A stretch of 25,807 nucleotides of DNA from CAYVMN01 sp964452575 (GCA_964452575.1 CAYVMN010000037.1:1-25807); one strand, 5' to 3'; numbered from the stretch's first letter, positions 7,291 through 14,922 are shown. Made by a program: numbers and translations. Notes: generated by a model from the sequence alone, not told the origin.

Positions 7291-7981
7291 GGTTCACGTA
7301 AGAAAGACTCTGACAGAATTTGATCTGGAGGTCTCGTTTACCGCTGGCGAAGGAGAATTGAAGGTTATTATAGGTCCTTCGGGAGCTGGGAAGACAACCA
7401 TTATCCGCATGATCGCTGGCCTGGAAAGGCCAGAGGAAGGATACATCAACTACAACGGGGAGATATGGGTGGATACGAAAAAAGGTATATTTTTACCTCC
7501 TCAGAAACGACGTGTTGGCTATGTGTTTCAAGAATATACATTGTTTCCCCATCTTACAGTATATAAGAATGTCTTCTTTGCAGCCGCCGATCAGGATGCC
7601 GGTGAAAGTTTGATGAAACTCTTTGGGATATGGCACCTCAGAAATCAAAGGCCACACAGAATCTCAGGTGGGGAGCGCCAACGGTGTGCTATCTGCCAGA
7701 ACCTGGTGCGGAAGCCTCAAGTGCTTTTACTGGATGAGCCTTTTTCGGCCCTCGATATGGAAATCAGAAGAAGACTTCGTCATGAACTGAAGCTCCTAAA
7801 AGGACAGTTATCAATTCCCATAGTCCATGTGACCCACGATTTGAATGAGGCGGTATTCCTGGGAGACGATATCTTGTCAATTGTGAAGGGAAAAATAGCT
7901 CATGATTGGTTGTATCTTCAGGCAAAAAGGCTGTTAGAAGATGAGGCGTGGATAAATAGGTTGACATCCAAACCCTCATAA
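7280..7981 (+). CDS. modC: Molybdate ABC transporter, ATPase, 3' end rearranged
   Basis: This is an ABC ATPase of 233 residues. Motifs are Walker A GPSGAGKTT (32-40), Q-loop Gln84, signature ISGGERQR (128-135), Walker B VLLLDEP (148-154) and H-loop His186. It energises ModB. The ATG at 7280 overlaps modB by 11 bp; an in-frame GTG at 7265 is also possible. The C-terminal MOP (molybdate-binding) domain found in many ModC proteins is absent. The last codons (for LTSKPS and the stop) are the complement of a fragment of an AAA+ ATPase gene read from the other strand, so the present end was created by a DNA junction near 7960. The core ATPase looks intact and is probably functional. Confidence 0.9.
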   Translation: MGLRVHVRKTLTEFDLEVSFTAGEGELKVIIGPSGAGKTTIIRMIAGLERPEEGYINYNGEIWVDTKKGIFLPPQKRRVGYVFQEYTLFPHLTVYKNVFFAAADQDAGESLMKLFGIWHLRNQRPHRISGGERQRCAICQNLVRKPQVLLLDEPFSALDMEIRRRLRHELKLLKGQLSIPIVHVTHDLNEAVFLGDDILSIVKGKIAHDWLYLQAKRLLEDEAWINRLTSKPS

Positions 7982-8094
7982 CACTCCAACCGTATCAACC
8001 GCCTCCTCAAGACGCTTGCGAGGACCTTGGCAACCTCGGTCTTGCCCAGCCCCGGTTCTCCTTCCACAAGTAGGGGGTTTTCTTCGTCGTTCAT
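7960..8094 (-). pseudogene. Remnant of a CoxD/MoxR-type AAA+ ATPase gene
   Basis: Read on the minus strand from an ATG at 8094, in a different frame from the hydroxylase gene, codons 7-45 give NPLLVEGEPGLGKTEVAKVL followed by LIRLECYEGLDVN. This is a near-perfect match to the Walker A region and following strand of CoxD/MoxR-type AAA+ ATPases, which help mature molybdenum hydroxylases. The similarity stops at about 7960, where the sequence becomes the complement of modC; the frame runs on to a stop at 7918 with no family resemblance. The usual 30 or so N-terminal residues are also missing. The gene was therefore cut on its 3' side, and probably its 5' side, leaving about 135 bp. Confidence 0.72.
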
Positions 8095-10360
8095 CGAGGG
8101 CCTTGAGGATCTTTTGAGGCGTTACCGGAAGCTCATTGAAGTCGACCCCGATGGCATCGTATACGGCATTGACAATGGCAGGGGCAGGGGCAAGCTGGGT
8201 ACCCTCCCCGGATTCCTTGGCGCCAAAGGGTCCCAGCGGGTCATCGGTGATTACCTGAATCCCTTCCATCTCCGGCATCTCCATGGCTGTCGGAAACCCA
8301 TAATCGAGGAAAGACGGGTTCATCACTTGTCCGTTTTCCACAATGACGTTTTCATAAAGGGCCTGTCCCATGCCGCCTATGATGGAACCCTCCAGTTGAC
8401 CTTCCACCAGGAGGGGGTTGATCGGCGTTCCGCAATCGTGTGCCGTCACCATCTTCAATACCTTGATACTACCTGTCTGTGTATCCACTTCCACCTCGGC
8501 GGCCTGAGTCATAAACGAATAATTGGGCGCAAAATTGCCGTCCCCTTTTAGGAGCGTTGTGGGCTGTTGTGCAGGGGCCATCCAGGAGCCCCGTCCTATG
8601 ATGGGCATGGGAAGATCAGCATATCGGTATGCCTTCACGGCATCGAGGAGGGACAACCCTCGATCCGGAGACCCCTTCACATAAACGGTCCTATCCCTTG
8701 CCATAAGGTCTTGCACATTGGCCTCCAGCTTTTGAGCCACAAAATCGAAAAGCTTATTCCTTAGGGCAATGGCGGCCAGCCTCGCGGCATTGCCCGCTCT
8801 TACGGTGACACCGCTCCCAAATGTACCTGGGTCCAGGGGAGTGATTCCCGTGTCTGCGGCGGTGATTCTCACGTCTTCCAGGGGTACCCCAAGCTCTTCC
8901 GCAACAATCTGGGCGATCACCGTCTCAGCCCCCTGGCCGATATCCGCAGCTCCCGTAAGGACCGCAACAGCCCCATCCTGGCCCAGTTGCACCACCGCGC
9001 CGGAAGCGAGGTGACTCATGTTGCTCACGCCGCTCGGAAAAGAGGCGCCTCCCAGGCCCACACCCCGTCCAAAGGGCAGTCTCCCCCTTTTTTCTTTCCA
9101 ACCGATAGCCTCTGCGGCCTTTGCTACGCTCTCAGCGAAGCCGCAGGTGTTGATGATGAACCCCCCCGGGTGATCCTCTCCCGCATGGATGCTGTTCTTT
9201 ATCCTCAGCTCCACAGGGTCGATGCCCATGCGAGTTGCAATCATGTCCAGCTGACGTTCCACTGCAAATCGTGCCTGGGGGATTCCATGCCCTCTCATGG
9301 CGCCGCCTACGGGCTTGTTCGTATAGACATGGTAGCCCTCGTAGACCAGGTTGGGCACGCGATAGGGCAACATGAGAAAATAGCACGAAAGGGTGATCAT
9401 AAGCGGAGCGGTACTGTTGTACGCCCCGCCATCGGCATAGGCCCAGAATCGTTGGGCATGGATTGTTCCATCCTTTTTCATTCCTGTCTTCACGGTCACA
9501 TACATGGGATGCCTTTGCCGGGTTGCGATGAAGACCTCTTCCCTTTCATATACAAACTTGACGGGCCTTCCAAGTTTTCTGGCAAACCAACAGGCGCAAA
9601 AGTCTTTTGCAAACATGTCAATCTTTCCGCCAAACCCACCTCCTACCTTGGGTTTGATGACCCGGATCTTGCTCTCTGGGACGAGGAGCGTTGTGGACAG
9701 GTTTCGTCTCAGGAAGAAGGGGATCTGGGTGGAAGACCAGATGGTGATTTCGCCGGTCAGGGAATCAAACTGGGCAACCGCCCCGTGGGGCTCCAGCGGG
9801 GCATGATTGACCGCCTGGGAGTAGAAGGTGTCTTCGAACACATCGTCGCAGTCCTCGAAGGCCTTCTCCCCTTCTCCAAACTCCTTCCGGATGGAGGCAG
9901 AGACGTTGTTAGGGACATCATCATGAACCAGAGGCGCCCCTTCCTTTATGGCGTCCAGGGGGTCAAAGACCGCCGGGAGTTCCTGATACTCGACTCGGAT
10001 CAGTCCCAAGGCCTCCTCCGCCGTCTCAGAATCCATGGCACAAACGGCTGCCACTGCATCGCCCCTGTATCGCACCTTGTCCTTGGCCAGTGCATATTCA
10101 TCTTTGGCCTTGGGGACGATGCCGTATTTTCGATCCGGGATATCCTTGCCCGTGATGACGCCCTTCACCCCGCCCAGTTTTTCTGCCCTGGAGGTGTCGA
10201 TATGAAGGATTCTCGCGTGGGGGAGAGGACTCCGTAGAATTTTTCCATGGAGCATACCAGGGAGAACGATATCATCGGTAAACTGGGCCGTTCCCTTGAC
10301 CTTTGCTCCTGCATCCAGCATAGGGAGCTTGGCGCCGACCACTGAAAAGTCTCTCTTCAT
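7976..10360 (-). CDS. hcrA: Molybdopterin subunit of a 4-hydroxybenzoyl-CoA reductase-like hydroxylase
   Basis: This is the catalytic subunit of a xanthine-dehydrogenase-family enzyme, 794 residues when started at the ATG at 10360. GGGAGG lies 7 nt upstream and the hcrC stop only 1 nt away; a longer frame from 10393 adds a non-conserved leader. Motifs: KVRYRGD (95-101), GGGFGGK (240-246), AMRGHG (354-359), GAADIGQGAET (470-480), and GAKESGEG (713-720) with the expected active-site Glu719. It would remove the 4-hydroxyl of 4-hydroxybenzoyl-CoA, or hydroxylate a related ring, at a Mo-pterin centre. Residues from about 757 onward (ERRRKPPTC...) do not look like the family. They are the wrong-frame reading of the AAA+ remnant, so the natural C-terminus has been replaced by a tail of about 38 residues. 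Confidence 0.88.
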   Translation of the reverse strand: MKRDFSVVGAKLPMLDAGAKVKGTAQFTDDIVLPGMLHGKILRSPLPHARILHIDTSRAEKLGGVKGVITGKDIPDRKYGIVPKAKDEYALAKDKVRYRGDAVAAVCAMDSETAEEALGLIRVEYQELPAVFDPLDAIKEGAPLVHDDVPNNVSASIRKEFGEGEKAFEDCDDVFEDTFYSQAVNHAPLEPHGAVAQFDSLTGEITIWSSTQIPFFLRRNLSTTLLVPESKIRVIKPKVGGGFGGKIDMFAKDFCACWFARKLGRPVKFVYEREEVFIATRQRHPMYVTVKTGMKKDGTIHAQRFWAYADGGAYNSTAPLMITLSCYFLMLPYRVPNLVYEGYHVYTNKPVGGAMRGHGIPQARFAVERQLDMIATRMGIDPVELRIKNSIHAGEDHPGGFIINTCGFAESVAKAAEAIGWKEKRGRLPFGRGVGLGGASFPSGVSNMSHLASGAVVQLGQDGAVAVLTGAADIGQGAETVIAQIVAEELGVPLEDVRITAADTGITPLDPGTFGSGVTVRAGNAARLAAIALRNKLFDFVAQKLEANVQDLMARDRTVYVKGSPDRGLSLLDAVKAYRYADLPMPIIGRGSWMAPAQQPTTLLKGDGNFAPNYSFMTQAAEVEVDTQTGSIKVLKMVTAHDCGTPINPLLVEGQLEGSIIGGMGQALYENVIVENGQVMNPSFLDYGFPTAMEMPEMEGIQVITDDPLGPFGAKESGEGTQLAPAPAIVNAVYDAIGVDFNELPVTPQKILKALDERRRKPPTCGRRTGAGQDRGCQGPRKRLEEAVDTVGVL

Positions 10361-10361
10361 T

Positions 10362-10838
10362 TCACGCCTCCCTTTCGCCCTGAGTGGCGACACTCGAAAC
10401 CGCCTCGATGATCTTCTTGTAACCTGTACAGCGACACAGATTGCCGGCCATCTTTCTCTTTATACGGGCCTCAGTGGGCTTCACCTCCTCATCAAGTACG
10501 GCCTTGGCCGTCAAGATCATGCCAGGGGTGCAGAATCCGCACTGAAGCGCTCCCTTCTCGATAAAGGCCTTCTGTAGAGGATGAAGTTCACCTCCCTGGG
10601 CCAGGCCTTCTATGGTCAAGATCTCTTTGCCGACAGCATCCACGGCAAGCATGAGGCAGGAAAGGTAGGCTTCACCATCAGCAATCACGGTGCAGGCCCC
10701 GCAGGCGCCCAGATCGCATCCCTTTTTTGTGCCCATGAGTCCCAGTTTCTCTCTCAGGACATCGAGAAGCGTCTCATTCGGTGAAATTAGGACGTCGTAG
10801 GTGTCCCCATTGATATGCAAGGTAGCGGCGTGTTTCAT
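10362..10838 (-). CDS. hcrC: 2Fe-2S subunit of the molybdenum hydroxylase
   Basis: The small electron-transfer subunit has 158 residues and two 2Fe-2S domains. The plant-type N-terminal cluster uses Cys41, Cys46, Cys49 (GCDLGACGACTV) and Cys61; the helical C-terminal cluster uses Cys100, Cys103 (QCGFCTPGM), Cys135 and Cys137 (LCRCTGY). The set and the length are exactly as in HcrC/CoxS proteins. It passes electrons between the molybdenum centre and the flavin subunit in the cytoplasm. Its start overlaps the hcrB stop by 4 bp and its stop is 1 nt from the hcrA start, so the three genes are tightly coupled in the order B-C-A. Confidence 0.95.
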   Translation of the reverse strand: MKHAATLHINGDTYDVLISPNETLLDVLREKLGLMGTKKGCDLGACGACTVIADGEAYLSCLMLAVDAVGKEILTIEGLAQGGELHPLQKAFIEKGALQCGFCTPGMILTAKAVLDEEVKPTEARIKRKMAGNLCRCTGYKKIIEAVSSVATQGEREA

Positions 10839-11812
10839 AGCGTTTTCCTCCCCATAACCTGATTCATCATGGATCCAAGAAGAACCCCTATCAGTTTTCG
10901 TTTGTAAGACGAGGGATAGAGCGATGTGTTTACGGGCTTGGCCTCTTCCAGGGCGAGATGGAGGGCCTTTTCCAGGGATTCTTCCTTAAGGTCCGTACCA
11001 TTCAAGATCTCTTCAGCTTTTCTTGCCCTTATCGGCCTTCGGTCCACGGCGGTCATGGCAAACCGGAACTCCCTTCTATCTCCTGAATGCCATAAGGATA
11101 CCCCTACGATGGGAAAATCGATGCTTTGCCGGTGTGAAAATTTCCTGTACATGGAAAGGCCCTCTGCGGCCTCCCCAGGGATGATGATTTCGGTCAAGAT
11201 CTCTCCTTTCATGAGATTGAGAGGCCTTTTCCCATCTCCGGTAAAAAGGGCCTCCACATCCACCTCTCTTGGGCCTTCTTGACTCTCCAATGAGGCCTTT
11301 GCGTTCATCACCAGAAGCGCTGGGGCCACATCCCCGCAATAGGACGAATAACAGCAATCCTTCTTCTTGACCACATGGCAAAACTCCCCACCGGCCTTGA
11401 AGCATAATTCCCGAGCGCTTCTCCACCACCTTGACTGGTTGAAATACTTGCACCTGTTCTGTTGACAGATGTTGCCGCCCATGGTGCCCATGATCTGGTG
11501 ATGATAGGAACCCACAGATGAGGCGGCTGAAGCGAGGCCGGGTGCCTTTTCGGCGACGTAAGGGGTGTTATAGACTCTCTTGAGGGGGGTCAGGGCCCCT
11601 ATTCTGATCCTACCCTCTTCCACCCTAACAAAGTCGAGTCCCGGTATTTTCTTGAGATTGACCACGACCGCTGGGACCTCGACCCTGTGCTTCATGTTGA
11701 CCAACAGATCTGTCCCACCGGCAAGTATTCTGGCGCCAGCCTCCTTGCTCAAGATCGAAGATGCCTCCTTAATATCCTTAGGCTCCACGTATTCGAACTT
11801 TGGCAGTTTCAC
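10835..11812 (-). CDS. hcrB: FAD subunit with extra 4Fe-4S cluster, 4-hydroxybenzoyl-CoA reductase type
   Basis: The 325-residue protein is the FAD-binding subunit of a molybdenum hydroxylase, with flavin motifs AGGTDLLVNMKH (31-42) and TMGGNI (110-115). Directly after the second motif is an insertion of about 40 residues rich in cysteine. Cys121, Cys137, Cys145 and Cys154 have spacings of 16, 8 and 9, which are the spacings I recall for the 4Fe-4S ligands of Thauera HcrB. That cluster is the hallmark of 4-hydroxybenzoyl-CoA reductase, which runs in reductive direction from ferredoxin. The start is GTG at 11812 with AGGAGG 7 nt upstream. It is the first gene of the hcrBCA unit, with a good promoter about 85 bp upstream. 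A related aromatic substrate cannot be excluded. Confidence 0.9.
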   Translation of the reverse strand: MKLPKFEYVEPKDIKEASSILSKEAGARILAGGTDLLVNMKHRVEVPAVVVNLKKIPGLDFVRVEEGRIRIGALTPLKRVYNTPYVAEKAPGLASAASSVGSYHHQIMGTMGGNICQQNRCKYFNQSRWWRSARELCFKAGGEFCHVVKKKDCCYSSYCGDVAPALLVMNAKASLESQEGPREVDVEALFTGDGKRPLNLMKGEILTEIIIPGEAAEGLSMYRKFSHRQSIDFPIVGVSLWHSGDRREFRFAMTAVDRRPIRARKAEEILNGTDLKEESLEKALHLALEEAKPVNTSLYPSSYKRKLIGVLLGSMMNQVMGRKTL

Positions 11813-11867
11813 GGAACTACCTCCTGGATATCAATGATTTCGCGAGTCTATCCCCGCAGGTGTTCGT

Positions 11868-11887
11868 ATATATCATCCTTGATATAT
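11868..11887. promoter_or_regulatory. 20-bp palindromic operator at the hcr promoter
   Basis: ATATATCA (11868-11875) and TGATATAT (11880-11887) form a perfect palindrome around TCCT. A third partial copy of the half-site, TGATATAC, lies at 11896-11903 and overlaps the -10 box. The palindrome falls about 10-30 bp downstream of the -10, where a bound repressor would block transcription of hcrBCA. No regulator gene lies next to it; the binding protein is unknown. Confidence 0.55.
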
Positions 11888-11896
11888 GTTTGAGCT

Positions 11897-11924
11897 GATA
11901 TACTATCTAGAAATATGCTGTCAA
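11897..11924 (-). promoter_or_regulatory. hcrBCA promoter
   Basis: On the minus strand a perfect -35 TTGACA (11924-11919) is followed after 16 bases by TATATC (11902-11897) as -10. It lies 85-112 bp upstream of the hcrB GTG with no gene between. The neighbouring palindrome supports a regulated promoter. Confidence 0.6.
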
Positions 11925-12015
11925 CTAATTTGTCTTCTTGCGAGAAAGGGCCCAGTCCTATGATTTTCGCGGATATGCCTCTTCAAGCATCAACATTGAG
12001 GCTTGATTAATCATA

Positions 12016-12034
12016 ACACTTTAACGTTTTGAAA
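12016..12034 (+). repeat. Diverged match to the left edge of the 21 kb dispersed repeat
   Basis: The 19 bases here match 21026-21044 at 16 positions, and all three differences are transitions. Both contain the core ACGT/GCGT followed by (Y)TTGAAA. The next bases, TTTTGAAAGAAAGGCAG (12027-12043), match exactly the reverse complement of 21287-21303, just outside the right end of the same element. This suggests a third, degraded member of the repeat family in the leader of the AOR operon. Confidence 0.4.
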
Positions 12035-12040
12035 GAAAGG

Positions 12041-12083
12041 CAGCCTCCGGCCCGGAGGGAGGACCGCTCTTTCCAGGAGGCTG
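12041..12083 (+). promoter_or_regulatory. Candidate switching RNA stem-loops in the AOR leader region
   Basis: CAGCCTCC (12041-12048) can pair with GGAGGCTG (12076-12083). The alternative CCTCCG (12044-12049) can pair with CGGAGG (12053-12058) around a 3-base loop. The two pairings share the same CCTCC bases and exclude each other, as in attenuators. They lie upstream of a second hairpin with a T-run at 12121. A molybdenum/tungsten-cofactor riboswitch is possible because the next gene set encodes a tungsten-type enzyme, but I cannot confirm a match to that consensus. The best promoter I see lies downstream of these stems, which argues against it. Confidence 0.25.
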
Positions 12084-12120
12084 AACCCGTCTGTTTTGCC
12101 ATGGGAACAGGTTAGAAGAG

Positions 12121-12166
12121 AAGACCTCTGCCGGGGGCCGGCACATGTTATCGAGGTCTTTTCTTG
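12121..12166 (+). terminator. Hairpin with T-run, intrinsic terminator or attenuator
   Basis: AAGACCTC (12121-12128) pairs with GAGGTCTT (12153-12160). Nested inside, TGCCGG (12129-12134) pairs with CCGGCA (12138-12143) around GGG. The stem is followed by TTTTCTT in plus orientation. No plus-strand gene lies upstream within reach, so it is either an attenuator for a leader transcript starting near 12000 or a barrier to unrelated transcription. Confidence 0.45.
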
Positions 12167-12191
12167 ACGTGAAGATCCATGGTAACATAAT
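12164..12191 (+). promoter_or_regulatory. Probable promoter of the ferredoxin-AOR gene series
   Basis: TTGACG (12164-12169) and CATAAT (12186-12191) with a 16-base spacer make a good sigma-70-type promoter, about 200 bp upstream of the ferredoxin start at 12389. The leader of nearly 190 nt between them contains no reading frame I can support and no clear hairpin except weak pairings. Confidence 0.5.
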
Positions 12192-12388
12192 ATTATTATC
12201 CTATTTTTGACAGGCCTTTTTTTGTCTGGAGAAATGGTTCTTGATCTACCCATGAACGGCCAGCTCAATGGGGGCCCATGAGGTCATGAAGATCTTAATA
12301 GCGTGGTAGCGGAAGAGAACTCTCGATTGGGCAACCTTGAAAGACGAAAGACTGGCTTTGATTTCAATCTGATTTAGGAGAGTATCCA

Positions 12389-12943
12389 ATGGCGAAGAAA
12401 AAACGCATCATGTATGTGAACCGTCCCTGGGAGGCAACAGGTATTTGCAGCGGCTGCCGCCTTTGTGAGCTCTGGTGCTCCCTGACAAAAAACAGAGGCT
12501 TCAATCCGCACCGTGCCCGGATACGGGTCGTTGAACTGAGTACGGGCATCGATATCCCGGTCACGTGCCAGCAATGCGAAGACCCGGCCTGCCAGGCCTC
12601 CTGCACGTTCGAGGCCATTGAGTATAATGAAAGACTCAAGATTGTAGTTGTTAACGAAGAAGCGTGTACGGGATGCCAGGCCTGCGTGGGTGCCTGTCCT
12701 TATGGGATCATCACAATAGATCCGGTCACCCACAAGGCCATCAAGTGTGATCTCTGCAACGGAGATGAGCCGGCCTGCGTGGCCTACTGCCCTTCAAGCG
12801 TTCTTGCCGCCCTGGACGACGTCGGGGCTGGAGAGTACAACAGGCGCAGATTTGCGGCTGTGTTGGCCTTTGAAGACGAGGCCCAGCGCTACAAGCCTGC
12901 GGGTGAAGACCCGACACAAAAGATGTTGGAGAAGAGGGGTTAA
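12389..12943 (+). CDS. Four-cluster ferredoxin subunit of aldehyde oxidoreductase
   Basis: The 184-residue protein has sixteen cysteines in four 4Fe-4S motifs: Cys20/23/26/30, Cys60/63/68/72, Cys93/96/99/103 and Cys120/123/130/134. This is the HybA/DmsB-type arrangement also found in the small electron-transfer subunits of AOR complexes. There is no Tat or Sec signal, so it is cytoplasmic. An AGGAG site precedes the ATG at 12389. It lies 5 nt before the AOR gene and almost certainly takes electrons from that enzyme. The C-terminal 40 residues have no cysteines and look like a helical docking tail. It is the first gene of the long plus-strand series. Confidence 0.92.
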   Translation: MAKKKRIMYVNRPWEATGICSGCRLCELWCSLTKNRGFNPHRARIRVVELSTGIDIPVTCQQCEDPACQASCTFEAIEYNERLKIVVVNEEACTGCQACVGACPYGIITIDPVTHKAIKCDLCNGDEPACVAYCPSSVLAALDDVGAGEYNRRRFAAVLAFEDEAQRYKPAGEDPTQKMLEKRG

Positions 12944-12948
12944 CTGCC

Positions 12949-14889
12949 ATGGGCAAAAGAAATAGCAGCTATGCTGGAAAGATCTTGAGGGTGGACCTGA
13001 CGACCGGGTCTATCACCAGCGGGGAATTCGGCCCCCAGTATATAGACCTTTTTGTCGGAGGAAGGGGAGTTGCTTCCAAGGTCCTTTACGATGAGGTTCC
13101 CCCTGAGGTTGGGCCCTTCGATCCGGAAAACCGTGTCATCTTCTCCCCCGGGGCCCTGCACGGAACAGGTGCACCGGCAGCCAGCCGTACAACGGTCACT
13201 ACGCGTTCCCCGCTCACCGGGATGCACGGGGACGGACACGCAGGGGCCACATGGGGCGGAGAGCTGAAGCGTGCGGGATATGACCTCCTGATCATTCAAG
13301 GCAAGGCAGAAAGGCCTGTGGTCCTGGTCATAGATGATGACCGGGTGGAGCTACGGGATGCCGGGAGGCTGTGGGGACATTTTACCTCGCAGACCCACAC
13401 AAGGCTTTGCCATGAGCTCGGCCATCATGGTATTTGTACCATCTCTATAGGTCCGGCAGGAGAAAACCTTGTCCGCCTGGCAGCGGTATTCCACAACGGC
13501 GCTGATAAGGGTACCAGTGCCCGGTGCGGGATGGGGGCGGTCATGGGCTCCAAGAACCTCAAGGCCATCGCCACGCGGGGAACCGGTGACGTGGGAGTAG
13601 CGGATATTGAAGCACTGAAGGCCACCTATCAGGATTATCTGGATACCATTGCAGTGGACCCCTACTGCCCTCCAGCAACCAAGTACGGTACCTGCAGGTT
13701 CATGATGCACCGGGTCAAATTCGGTATCCACGGGGCAGAGAACTGGCGATACGGTGAATATGACTGGCAAAAACTGGACCCTGAGGTCTTCCGCAGCGAT
13801 TACCAGATCAAGGCAGGGGCCTGCGTTGCCTGCCCGGTCCGGTGCCGAAGAGACTACCGGATTAGCTCGGGGCCTTTTGCCGGCACAAAGGCAAAGGTGG
13901 AATGGGAGGGCATCGCCCGCTCTCTGACCTGCGGTATCAAGGACCCTGAGGCGGTCATTGCCTGGGCCAATCTCTGTAACAATTATGGCCTGGACGTTGA
14001 GGGCACGGGCGATACGGTGGCCTTTGCCATGGAATGCTTCGAAAGGGGCATCTTGACGGAGAAAGATACGGACGGTCTTGATGTGAAATTCGGCAACACG
14101 GCCGGCTTCCTGGAACTGACCCGCAGGATCGCAATGCGCGAAGGAGACCTGGCTGATACCCTGGCGGAAGGGACCAAGAGGGCAGCAGAAAAGATCGGGC
14201 AGGGGAGTGAGAAGTTTGCAATTCACGTAAAAGGGGGTGAGATGACCGCGGGTGATCCTCGAGGGATGCCGGTTAGGGCTGTCAGCTATGCAACCTCTAC
14301 CAGGGGGGGAGACCATCTCCGGTCCAACCCCTATATAGAGGAAATTATGACGCCGGAGGAGGCCCTGGAGTGGTGGGGCAGCAAAGAGGCAGCAGACATC
14401 TCCAAGGGGCTTAAGGGAAAGGGCCGAATGCTCAAGTTCAGCGAGGACCTGGTTACCATAGGTGATATACTGGGCCTTTGCAAGTTCGCATTTTATCGCT
14501 CAGCCACCTTCCCATACCTTTACAAGAAAGGGGTCCACCTAGGCACCAGGCTATACAATGCCTGTACGGGCCGGGACCTGAGTGAACAGGAGATGCTTAG
14601 GGCAGGGGAGCGGACCTGGAATATCGAGAAGGCGTATAATACCAGGTGCGGTGCGACCCGGGCCGACGATGACATTCCCGAGCGCTTCTTCAAAGAACCC
14701 CTCCTGGGAGGAGGCCCCAGCAGGGGCGCCGTGGTTGAAAGGGATAAGTTCGAGAAGATCCTCGAAGAGTATTATGAGGATCGGAAGTTCGATCCCAAGA
14801 CCGGACTCCCAACCCGCGCCGGTCTGGAGGGTTTGGGCCTTAAGTATATCGCAGACGATCTGCAAGGACGGGGTAAGCTTGTGGGGTAG
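12949..14889 (+). CDS. aor: Aldehyde:ferredoxin oxidoreductase, tungsten type
   Basis: The 646-residue protein belongs to the AOR family (bis-pterin tungsten enzymes that oxidise aldehydes to acids with ferredoxin, or run in reverse). The N-terminal domain starts GKILRVDLTTGSI and contains the glycine-rich RGVASKVLYDE and PLTGMHGDGHAGATWGGELK pterin-binding segments. The 4Fe-4S ligands are Cys292, Cys295, Cys299 (ACVACPVRC) and Cys511 (ILGLCKF). It is somewhat longer than the archaeal enzymes (about 605), closer to bacterial and aromatic-aldehyde AORs. The ATG at 12949 follows the ferredoxin stop by 5 nt. No FAD (AorC-type) subunit is nearby, so ferredoxin is the likely acceptor. Neighbouring Kor and LarA-like genes suggest an organic-acid or aromatic route. 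Confidence 0.95.
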   Translation: MGKRNSSYAGKILRVDLTTGSITSGEFGPQYIDLFVGGRGVASKVLYDEVPPEVGPFDPENRVIFSPGALHGTGAPAASRTTVTTRSPLTGMHGDGHAGATWGGELKRAGYDLLIIQGKAERPVVLVIDDDRVELRDAGRLWGHFTSQTHTRLCHELGHHGICTISIGPAGENLVRLAAVFHNGADKGTSARCGMGAVMGSKNLKAIATRGTGDVGVADIEALKATYQDYLDTIAVDPYCPPATKYGTCRFMMHRVKFGIHGAENWRYGEYDWQKLDPEVFRSDYQIKAGACVACPVRCRRDYRISSGPFAGTKAKVEWEGIARSLTCGIKDPEAVIAWANLCNNYGLDVEGTGDTVAFAMECFERGILTEKDTDGLDVKFGNTAGFLELTRRIAMREGDLADTLAEGTKRAAEKIGQGSEKFAIHVKGGEMTAGDPRGMPVRAVSYATSTRGGDHLRSNPYIEEIMTPEEALEWWGSKEAADISKGLKGKGRMLKFSEDLVTIGDILGLCKFAFYRSATFPYLYKKGVHLGTRLYNACTGRDLSEQEMLRAGERTWNIEKAYNTRCGATRADDDIPERFFKEPLLGGGPSRGAVVERDKFEKILEEYYEDRKFDPKTGLPTRAGLEGLGLKYIADDLQGRGKLVG

Positions 14890-14922
14890 AGAGGGATGAA
14901 AGAGGTGTTTTAGGAGACAAGA

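Noticed and set aside
8987..10237. 416-codon open frame on the plus strand opposite hcrA
   Set aside because: It is antisense to a fully conserved molybdenum-hydroxylase gene, has no domain-like segment, and arises from the codon bias of hcrA.
12207..12235. Second promoter, TTGACA at 12207 with AGAAAT at 12230
   Set aside because: The -35 box is perfect but the -10 matches only three positions, and the site at 12164-12191 is better overall.
14172..14190. AOR-region GC-rich stretches as possible CRISPR or tandem repeats
   Set aside because: No regular repeat-spacer spacing is found; these are ordinary coding sequence.
13351..14316. 321-codon minus-strand frame within the AOR gene
   Set aside because: It is a shadow of aor; the plus-strand frame holds all AOR motifs and the minus frame has none.
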